Origin: an uncultured Amaricoccus sp.
Lineage (GTDB): Bacteria; Pseudomonadota; Alphaproteobacteria; Rhodobacterales; Rhodobacteraceae
Assembly (NCBI RefSeq): GCF_937891315.1
Contig: NZ_CALAGI010000065.1
Location: 1-5,061, forward strand
DNA length: 5,061 bases
Direction: 5' to 3'
Positions 1 to 5,061 of this stretch are shown here, piece after piece (within the stretch, counting starts at the first letter, position 1; every line of letters begins with the position of its first letter). The notes beneath the pieces were generated by a model. That model did not search any database and was not told where the DNA came from. It worked only from the letters and a program-made list of their open reading frames with translations. The translations under genes were made by a program, and so were the position numbers.

Positions 1-1355
1 GTGAGAACGATCAAATTTGGTGCGATTTGCGTTTCAGACTGAGAAATGGAAAGAGTAAATTTCCGGCCTCGGTGTTCAATGTAAGTAAGCAACTCGCCAA
101 GTACGGAGTGGGCGTTCGCCCTGGTAAATTCCTCGATCACCAAGACATACTCTCTTCCGGGGTCCTCCAACGCCTTTTCATTAATTTTTCGAAGGGTCTT
201 TGGGCGAAGCTGAAAGCCCTGTCCATCAGCTCTCGGAACAAACCCTTCAACGAAATCCTCGTATGAAGTACTATCGTGGAATTGGATCTCCATGCTTCTC
301 GACGGATCTCCATCAGTAATTTGATCGGCAACAATTCTCGCCAGACGAGTTTTCCCCGTCCCTGGTATACCTGAGAGCGCTATGATTTTCCGAACGCCGT
401 GCACCCTTACTGCCGTCAACACCTCTTTCACTAAATTAATGTCAGCCGACGCCAAGGGCGGGCGTTCCGCGGCCTCAACTGGCGACATCAAGTAGGAAAT
501 GTAGCTCGATCGATTAGACCAAGCGTCGCGCGGGACTTCAGGAACGGCTTCATCGAGTAAACTATCAAAGATTGCGGCATTCTCGTTGGTCAGCGTACGA
601 AAGCCATCGGAAGCCGCTTCCGAGGGGATCAACACTCCGCCCAAGCCGGCTCGGTTGAACCAAGGTGTTATGTGCCGTGGATCGTTGGTAAGAGCGTTCT
701 GGCCCAGCTCCTTGAGCTCCAACTCGTTAGAGTAGCCCATCGGAAATCTCTTTCGAAATTCTGAAGTCCGCGAGATGGCGTTTTCGAGCTCTTGTTCGTT
801 GTGTATGTGACCGAGAACGCGGTTGATGTCCTGCCAGTGAAGCCTGTTGTCGAGTTGCCGAAAGGCCTTCCAAATGGCCCGAAGTGGACGCAGGTCTGAT
901 CCAGCCGGCACGCCGGAAGCCGGATTGCCACTTCGGTCGGGCTTCGCTAGGAGGACGCGGTTTGCAACCATCGCACCCAGTCGAGCAATCTTATGATTTG
1001 CTCCCTCTAAGGACGCGGCTACGTCGTCTAGGCCGTCGATAACTGCGCGACCAAAGCGGGTGGCTTGGACAGTGCCATCTTCGTCAACCGTCAACAGCCC
1101 CATTTCTTCGAACGCAGTCTTCCATGTCCGGAGCCTTTGCTCTGAGATCTCAGCGTTTGGATTTTGACCCCCAGTGGTCCTGGTGGAAAAACGATCTATT
1201 GCCGCCCTAAGCGCAGCACGGGTACTCTCGTAGTTGCGCTCCCGAAAGTTGGTTCCATCTGCGGACAGTATTGCCCACAGATAGTGAGGTGCGGTCACGC
1301 CGGGTATTGAGAGGTCAACGTCTGGGCTCTCGTGGTTTGAAATCGGCCAGCTCAT
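1..1355 (-). CDS. McrB-like AAA+ NTPase, 3' end beyond window (partial)
   Basis: Probable motor subunit of an McrBC-type (type IV-like) restriction system; such proteins hydrolyse a nucleotide, usually GTP in true McrB, and drive a partner nuclease. An uninterrupted frame of 451 codons is seen and leaves the window at the left edge. The Walker A motif GIPGTGKT lies at residues 329-336 (K335). The McrB-typical stretch FHDSTSYEDFVEGFVP follows at 359-374, then Walker B VLVIEEFTRAN at 404-414, with LGELLTYIEHRGR at 419-431 matching the segment after Walker B in McrB. The sensor region (MNTxD-like) would begin right past the edge. Residues 1-320 resemble no domain I can name; 20-110 look helical, possibly winged-helix. 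The ATG at 1355 is preferred because AAGAGG sits 10 nt upstream; the only other in-frame ATG is at 1397, and the frame is open back to a TAG at 1479-1481. Base composition is far lower in GC than hrpB. Family assignment is firm; the partner (McrC or another nuclease) is not visible. Confidence 0.9.
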   Translation of the reverse strand, partial: MSWPISNHESPDVDLSIPGVTAPHYLWAILSADGTNFRERNYESTRAALRAAIDRFSTRTTGGQNPNAEISEQRLRTWKTAFEEMGLLTVDEDGTVQATRFGRAVIDGLDDVAASLEGANHKIARLGAMVANRVLLAKPDRSGNPASGVPAGSDLRPLRAIWKAFRQLDNRLHWQDINRVLGHIHNEQELENAISRTSEFRKRFPMGYSNELELKELGQNALTNDPRHITPWFNRAGLGGVLIPSEAASDGFRTLTNENAAIFDSLLDEAVPEVPRDAWSNRSSYISYLMSPVEAAERPPLASADINLVKEVLTAVRVHGVRKIIALSGIPGTGKTRLARIVADQITDGDPSRSMEIQFHDSTSYEDFVEGFVPRADGQGFQLRPKTLRKINEKALEDPGREYVLVIEEFTRANAHSVLGELLTYIEHRGRKFTLSISQSETQIAPNLIVL

Positions 1356-1365
1356 TTCTGCGTAG

Positions 1366-1371
1366 CCTCTT
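1366..1371 (-). promoter_or_regulatory. Candidate ribosome binding site of the McrB-like gene
   Basis: The purine run AAGAGG on the minus strand lies 10 nt before the ATG at 1355. It is the reason for choosing that start over the in-frame ATG at 1397. The latter has only a GAAGA one base away and a GGAGA too far upstream. The match to Shine-Dalgarno is partial. Confidence 0.4.
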
Positions 1372-1529
1372 GCACCAGCCGCGAGATAAACGAACATTCT
1401 TCGGAAATATGAGATTCTCCATTGGGGAGGCCGGAGTTTAAAACGGGTTTGAGTTCCATTAGTCTTGATTCCCCTTATCTATTTCCGTCTGGAGCACCGC
1501 GTCTGCCGAAAACACGGCTACACATCGCG

Positions 1530-1558
1530 TTGTTCTTCGGTCGGGTTTGCTCTAGGTT
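1530..1558 (+). promoter_or_regulatory. Possible promoter of the vsr-like gene
   Basis: TTGTTC at 1530-1535 and TAGGTT at 1553-1558 are separated by 17 bp, which would put the transcription start near 1565 and leave a leader of about 30 nt before the ATG at 1595. The -10 box matches the sigma70 consensus only at three of six positions, so this is a guess from spacing. I found no comparable candidate for the divergent McrB-like gene in the 239-bp gap. Confidence 0.25.
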
Positions 1559-1594
1559 CGCAACACAAGGTAAGACCGCACGGAACTCTAAGCA

Positions 1595-2092
1595 ATGACC
1601 GACGTGTTCGATCCGCAGACGCGGTCTAGGATCATGGCGAGCGTTAAGCAAAAGGACACCGCTCCCGAGATCGCCATTCGCAGTGCGCTTCACAAGAAGG
1701 GCTTCCGCTACCGTCTTCACTCAAAAAAGGTCTATGGAAGGCCCGACCTGGCCCTTCCCATGCACCGCGCCGTCATCTTCGTTCACGGCTGCTTCTGGCA
1801 TCGGCATCATGGATGCCGCTACGCCTCTACACCGTCGACTCGCGCGGACTTCTGGCAGGCAAAGTTCGAGGCGAACGTTGCTCGGGACAGCGCCGTTCGT
1901 GGAGTGCTGCTTGCGGCGGGTTGGCGCGTGGCGACGATCTGGGAGTGTGCCCTGCGAAAGCCCGAACAGGCCTCCCTAGCCACCGAGCGTCTTTCAGCAT
2001 GGCTACTGACTGAAACTGACACGTTCGAGCTCGGCGAAGTCGACGTCTCGGCATCCACAAGTGAAGGCGACGATGTCGGCTCTTCCAGCTGA
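1595..2092 (+). CDS. vsr: Very short patch repair (Vsr) family DNA endonuclease
   Basis: Vsr nicks DNA next to T:G mismatches that arise by deamination of 5-methylcytosine, so it normally partners a cytosine-5 methyltransferase. The 165-aa product aligns almost residue for residue with the E. coli enzyme (156 aa). SRIMASVKQKDTAPE with E25 is at the N-terminus. GRPDL gives the metal-binding D51, and HGCFWH gives H64 and H69. F67, W68 and W87 match the intercalating aromatics. C66, H71, C74 and C118 fit the structural zinc site. GWRVATIWECAL (109-120) is the family C-terminal strand. Oddities: V63 replaces the Thr of E. coli, one glycine (G73) is inserted before the third zinc ligand, and a Ser/acidic tail (about 140-165) extends past the fold. 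The start is fixed by an in-frame TAA at 1589-1591; a weak CGGA precedes it. The gene is divergent from the McrB-like gene, and no methyltransferase is in the window. In a defence island it may serve repair or restriction. Confidence 0.95.
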   Translation: MTDVFDPQTRSRIMASVKQKDTAPEIAIRSALHKKGFRYRLHSKKVYGRPDLALPMHRAVIFVHGCFWHRHHGCRYASTPSTRADFWQAKFEANVARDSAVRGVLLAAGWRVATIWECALRKPEQASLATERLSAWLLTETDTFELGEVDVSASTSEGDDVGSSS

Positions 2093-2345
2093 TTGATCCA
2101 GCCCGGCCGGGCTATGATGCGCCTCTTGAATGTTCGATCCGAGTTCCTTCTTGCGAAAGCCACTGGCGTCGGAGTGTTTAGCCCATATATCCGCATTGCC
2201 TATGTTTTTCAGAGGCTTGCAAGCTATTCACCAAATCCGCGCAGTCATCAGGTCCGGAGAATATCGGCCCTGAGAGAGCGCTTTCGGGCCACCTGGCGAG
2301 GACGTCAGTGCTCAGCCCCTCCCGCATAACCCTCGAAAACAACGG
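2093..2345. other. Intergenic stretch without a supported gene
   Basis: Between the vsr stop and the tRNA terminator both strands carry short open frames, but none has a recognisable protein pattern. A plus-strand frame starting at TTG 2093 (78 codons) and a minus-strand frame that runs through the tRNA both look accidental. GC is about 50-55% in 2161-2280, like the vsr side and unlike hrpB, so this piece appears to belong with the lower-GC module. No integrase remnant was recognised. Confidence 0.6.
2100..2113. repeat. 14-nt perfect palindrome after vsr
   Basis: AGCCCGGCCGGGCT reads the same on both strands and begins 8 nt after the vsr stop codon. As RNA it could form a 5-bp stem with a GGCC loop. 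No T-run follows on either strand, so it is not a standard intrinsic terminator. It could be a transcription-slowing hairpin or a protein-binding site; function unknown. Confidence 0.5.
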
Positions 2346-2368
2346 AAAAATCCGGCCGCAGCCAGATC
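2346..2368 (-). terminator. Rho-independent terminator of tRNA-Ser
   Basis: On the minus strand the stem CTGGC (2365-2361) pairs with GCCGG (2356-2352) around the loop TGCG (2360-2357), with one T-G pair. Pairs T2366-A2351, A2367-T2350 and wobble G2368-T2349 can extend it. The loop with its closing pair is a cUNCGg tetraloop, a very stable type. A five-T run (2350-2346) follows the core stem. It begins 25 nt past the CCA end of the tRNA, a natural position for ending a single-gene tRNA transcript. Confidence 0.7.
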
Positions 2369-2393
2369 GGGAGAACGCTTTCGCGAGGGCAAG

Positions 2394-2483
2394 TGGCGGA
2401 GAGACAGGGATTCGAACCCTGGGTGGGGTCACCCCCACAACGGTTTTCGAGACCGCCCCGTTCGACCGCTCCGGCATCTCTCC
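2394..2483 (-). tRNA. tRNA-Ser with anticodon CGA
   Basis: This 90-nt class II tRNA reads UCG serine codons. The acceptor stem pairs GGAGAGA (2483-2477) with TCTCTCC (2404-2398), followed by discriminator G at 2397 and an encoded CCA at 2396-2394. The anticodon loop CTCGAAA occupies 2451-2445 with CGA at 2449-2447. A long variable arm, GTGGGGGTGACCCCAC, marks the serine type. The T arm CAGGG-TTCGAAT-CCCTG is canonical. The gene lies between hrpB upstream and a lower-GC segment at its 3' end. tRNA 3' ends are common integration sites, so this may be the anchor of the left-hand module. Confidence 0.97.
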
Positions 2484-2496
2484 GCGAATGGCGCTA

Positions 2497-2525
2497 CGCA
2501 TAGGATGGTCGCGTGGTGGACGCAA
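2497..2525 (-). promoter_or_regulatory. Promoter of tRNA-Ser
   Basis: On the minus strand TTGCGT (2525-2520) and TATGCG (2502-2497) are separated by exactly 17 bp, as for a sigma70-type promoter with the strong TTG core usual in alphaproteobacteria. The mature tRNA begins 13 nt after the -10 box, giving a very short 5' leader for RNase P. It sits in the 69-bp gap between the hrpB stop and the tRNA, so the tRNA need not depend on hrpB transcription. Confidence 0.65.
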
Positions 2526-2552
2526 GAGGGGATTGGCCGGTCAGGTCCCGAG

Positions 2553-5042
2553 TCACGTCCCCCGCGGTTTCGCGCGCCGGGTCGGTTCGGCCGCCGCCGG
2601 ATCCTCGGGCCAGGGATGGCGGGGATAGCGGCCGCGGAGGTCGCGGCGCACGTCGGCGTAGGACCGCGCCCAGAAGCCGGGGAGGTCGGACGTGGTCTGG
2701 ACCGGATGCTGACCCGGCGAGAGCAGCTCGATCACGAGCGGCACGGCGTCGGGGCCCAGGGTCGGATGCCGGGTCAGGCCGAACATCTCCTGCAACCGTA
2801 CGGAGACCGACGGCGCGGCGCCGGAATAGTCGACGGCCAGGCGGGTGCCGGTCGGGGCGAGGATCTCGGCCGGGGCGAGGCGGTCGAGCATCGCCCGCGC
2901 CGCGCGGTCGAGCCGGGCCTCCAGCGCCGCCCGGAGGTCGAGCGCGGCCAGGTCCTCGGCTCGGGTCATGCCGGCCAACCACGGCGTCAGCCAGGTCTCG
3001 ATCGTCGCGAGGAGGCCGGCGCCGGAGAAATCCGGCAGGTCCACGCCGCGCGCGCGGAGCCATTCCACACGGGCGGCGAGGCGGCGCGCGGCGGGTGTCC
3101 AGGGCAGGGCGTCGAGCCCGAGCTGACGGACGCCTTCGCCGAGCGCGGCGGCGACGCGGTCGGGTGGCGCGTCGGGCCAGGGCCGGTCCTCGAGCACCAG
3201 CGCGCCGAAGCTCAGGCGCCGGCGGGCTACCACGGCGCGGTCGCGGCGCGACCAGGCGCAGATCTCCTCGCGGGTCAGGCGGCCGGCGTGGAGCGCGCGG
3301 ATTTCGGTCTCGGCGACGGCGAGCGCGCGGCGGACGCGGGCTTCGCGCGGGTCGCCGTCGAGGTCGGCCGCGACCAGCATCGGCGCGGCGGCGAGCCTGT
3401 CCATCTCGGGCAGGGCGACGCCCTTGCCGCCGGAGAGGAGATAGCGCGGCGCGGGGCCGGGCCGCCGCTGGGCGACGCGGTCGGGATAGGCGAGGGAGAG
3501 CACACCGCCCGGGCTCGCGCCGCCGCCGGAACCATCGCCGCGGGGCAGGGCGGCGCGCAACCGGCGGATCTCGACGCGCAGGGCCTCGATCGCGGCGCGG
3601 TCGAGGTCCACCGGATGCTCGGCCGCGACCCGGGCCGGATCGCGCAGGGCGGCGAGGCGGAGCCCGAGATCGGTCGGCGCGGGGCCGCCCTGGCCGCGCA
3701 GCGGATCCCGCGCCTCCAGCAGCGCGGCGAGGTCGCAGGCGAGCGCCCCGACCCCGAGCCGTTGCCCCTCGATCGTCATGTGCCCGAGCCGGGGATGCAG
3801 CGGCAGCCGGGCGAGGCCGCGGCCGTGGGCGGTGATCCGGCCAGCGGCGTCGAGCGCGCCGAGATCGGCCAGCAAGGCCCGCGCCCCGGCGAAGGCCGCC
3901 GCCGGCGGCGGGGTGAGGAACGACAGCGCCCCGGGTTCGGCGCCCCAGAGCGCGAGTTCGAGCGCGAGGCCGGTCAGGTCGGCGATGGCGATCTCGGGCG
4001 GGGCGAAGGCGTCGAAAGCGCCTTCCTCGCCGCGGGTCCAGAGCCGGTAGCACCAGCCCGGCGCCACCCGCCCGGCACGCCCGCGGCGCTGCTCGGCTTC
4101 GGCGCGGCTGACACGCTCGGTGACGAGCCGCGTCATGCCGGAGCCGGGATCGTAGCGCGGGCGGCGGGCGCGACCCGCGTCCACCACCACCCGCACATCG
4201 GGAATGGTGAGCGAGGTCTCGGCGATCGCCGTGGCGAGCACCAGCTTGCGCCCGGCGGCCAGCGGCGCGAGCGCCTCGCGCTGGCGGGCGAACGGCAGGC
4301 CACCATGCAACGGCTGGATCCGGACCTCCGGCCCGAGCCGCGGCGCGAGCAGTCCGGCGGCGCGGGCGATCTCGGCCTGACCGGGGAGGAACAGGAGCAC
4401 GCCGCCCTCGGTCTCGTCGAGCGCGCGGAGCGCGAGTTCGGCCGCCGCCGTTTCCAGCCGCGCGCGCGGGCCCGCCCAGGGCCGGTCCAGCCAGCGCGTT
4501 TCCACGGGGAAGGCGCGGCCCTCGGCGGTCAGCACCGGCGCCCCGATCAGCGCGGCGACGGGGCCTGCGTCGAGCGTCGCCGACATGACGATCAGCGCCA
4601 GGTCGGGGCGCAGCGCGGCGCGGGCCTCGAGGATCAGCGCGAGGCCGAGATCGGCCTGCAGGGCGCGTTCGTGGAACTCGTCGAAGATCACGCAGCCGAC
4701 GCCGGGCAGGTCGGGCTCGGACTGCAGCATGCGCGTCAGGATGCCCTCGGTCACCACCTCGATCCGCGCGCCGGGCACGGTCTCGCCGCGCACCCGATAG
4801 CCGACCCGGCCGCCCGGCGTCTCGCCGAGCGCCGCCGCCAGCCGCTCGGCGGTGGCCCTGGCCGCGACCCGGCGCGGCTCCAGCATCAGGATCCGGCCGG
4901 CGACGAGTTCCTGCTCAAGGAGATAGATCGGGACGCGCGTCGATTTGCCGGCGCCGGGCGGGGCTTGCAGCACGACGCAGCCGCCGGCGCCGAGCGCCGC
5001 GCCGACCGCGCCGAGGATCGGCTCGATCGGCAACATGGTCAT
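2553..5042 (-). CDS. hrpB: ATP-dependent helicase HrpB
   Basis: HrpB is a cytoplasmic DEAH/RHA-type superfamily 2 helicase, widespread in proteobacteria and of poorly defined cellular role. The 829-aa product is full length (E. coli HrpB is 809 aa). Motifs run in order: APPGAGKST (27-35, K33), LEPRRVAA (54-61), DEFHER (121-126, motif II as DEFH, the HrpB form), MSATLD (153-158), LLFLPGQAEI (216-225), ATAIAETSLTI (270-280) and QRRGRAGR (318-325, arginine fingers). The C-terminal HrpB domain is clear: RLQEMFG, PLVIELLSPGQ, and GRYPRHPWPEDP close to the end. The start ATG at 5042 gives MTMLPIEPIL, close to the E. coli N-terminus; ATG at 5036 is an alternative, and neither has a good Shine-Dalgarno. 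The frame stays open to the window edge, 6 codons further. GC is very high, consistent with core genome. The stop lies 69 bp before the tRNA; no terminator is seen between them. Confidence 0.97.
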   Translation of the reverse strand: MTMLPIEPILGAVGAALGAGGCVVLQAPPGAGKSTRVPIYLLEQELVAGRILMLEPRRVAARATAERLAAALGETPGGRVGYRVRGETVPGARIEVVTEGILTRMLQSEPDLPGVGCVIFDEFHERALQADLGLALILEARAALRPDLALIVMSATLDAGPVAALIGAPVLTAEGRAFPVETRWLDRPWAGPRARLETAAAELALRALDETEGGVLLFLPGQAEIARAAGLLAPRLGPEVRIQPLHGGLPFARQREALAPLAAGRKLVLATAIAETSLTIPDVRVVVDAGRARRPRYDPGSGMTRLVTERVSRAEAEQRRGRAGRVAPGWCYRLWTRGEEGAFDAFAPPEIAIADLTGLALELALWGAEPGALSFLTPPPAAAFAGARALLADLGALDAAGRITAHGRGLARLPLHPRLGHMTIEGQRLGVGALACDLAALLEARDPLRGQGGPAPTDLGLRLAALRDPARVAAEHPVDLDRAAIEALRVEIRRLRAALPRGDGSGGGASPGGVLSLAYPDRVAQRRPGPAPRYLLSGGKGVALPEMDRLAAAPMLVAADLDGDPREARVRRALAVAETEIRALHAGRLTREEICAWSRRDRAVVARRRLSFGALVLEDRPWPDAPPDRVAAALGEGVRQLGLDALPWTPAARRLAARVEWLRARGVDLPDFSGAGLLATIETWLTPWLAGMTRAEDLAALDLRAALEARLDRAARAMLDRLAPAEILAPTGTRLAVDYSGAAPSVSVRLQEMFGLTRHPTLGPDAVPLVIELLSPGQHPVQTTSDLPGFWARSYADVRRDLRGRYPRHPWPEDPAAAEPTRRAKPRGT

Positions 5043-5061
5043 CGGCCCGACGCTCGCGGGC

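Noticed and set aside
668..931. 87-codon minus-strand frame within the McrB-like gene
   Set aside because: Out-of-frame shadow; the continuous 451-codon frame around it carries the McrB motifs.
1819..2196. 125-codon minus-strand frame opposite vsr
   Set aside because: Antisense to a conserved Vsr domain, with no recognisable pattern of its own.
2093..2329. 78-codon plus-strand frame directly after vsr, starting at TTG
   Set aside because: No ribosome site, no family resemblance, begins immediately after the vsr stop; considered as an integrase remnant but no catalytic motif is present.
2178..2525. Minus-strand 115-codon frame containing MPERSNGAVSKTV
   Set aside because: This is the translation of the tRNA-Ser gene and its flanks, a well-known false protein; the tRNA structure is complete.
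2513..3835. 440-codon plus-strand frame opposite hrpB
   Set aside because: Low-complexity Arg/Gly/Ala antisense frame; hrpB has all its helicase motifs on the other strand.
2494..4053. 519-codon minus-strand frame inside hrpB
   Set aside because: Arg/Pro-rich shadow of hrpB in another frame, caused by very high GC; no protein motif.
1..5061. CRISPR array or insertion sequence
   Set aside because: No regularly spaced repeats, no transposase and no terminal inverted repeats were seen on either strand.

Overview
The window looks like part of a high-GC Gram-negative chromosome, most likely an alphaproteobacterium. This rests on composition and on a long, full-length HrpB helicase; the exact genus cannot be read from the sequence. 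The right half (about 2490-5061) is extremely GC-rich (a sampled 60-base line at 3901 is 78% G+C). The left half is much lower (38% in the first 60 bases, 50-55% around 2161-2280). The change of composition falls at or just beside a tRNA-Ser gene.

Left part, lower GC: a minus-strand gene for an McrB-like AAA+ GTPase/ATPase starts at 1355 and runs off the left edge. It has no entry as a closed ORF because its 3' end lies outside, but 451 uninterrupted codons can be read. Facing away from it across a 239-bp divergent gap is a plus-strand vsr-family endonuclease gene (1595-2092). The two make a small defence/restriction-type module. The usual partners (an McrC-like nuclease, a cytosine-5 methyltransferase) are not in the window and would have to lie to the left.

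Junction: 2093-2345 has no gene I can support. It holds a 14-nt perfect palindrome just after vsr. Then come, on the minus strand, a rho-independent terminator (2346-2368), tRNA-Ser(CGA) with encoded CCA (2394-2483), and a good promoter for the tRNA (-35/-10 with 17-bp spacing, 2497-2525). The 3' end of the tRNA faces the low-GC module, which is the orientation expected if the module belongs to an island integrated at the tRNA. No integrase and no clear second att copy is visible here.

Right part, high GC: a complete hrpB (ATP-dependent DEAH-type helicase, 829 aa) on the minus strand, ending 69 bp upstream of the tRNA. It looks like core genome. Because of the GC content it throws long spurious ORFs in other frames, which were discarded.

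Overall: one core helicase gene, one tRNA transcription unit, and the edge of an apparently acquired McrB-like/Vsr defence module. I did not find evidence for a wholly new system; the most useful leads are the island junction and the unusual N-terminal half of the McrB-like protein.
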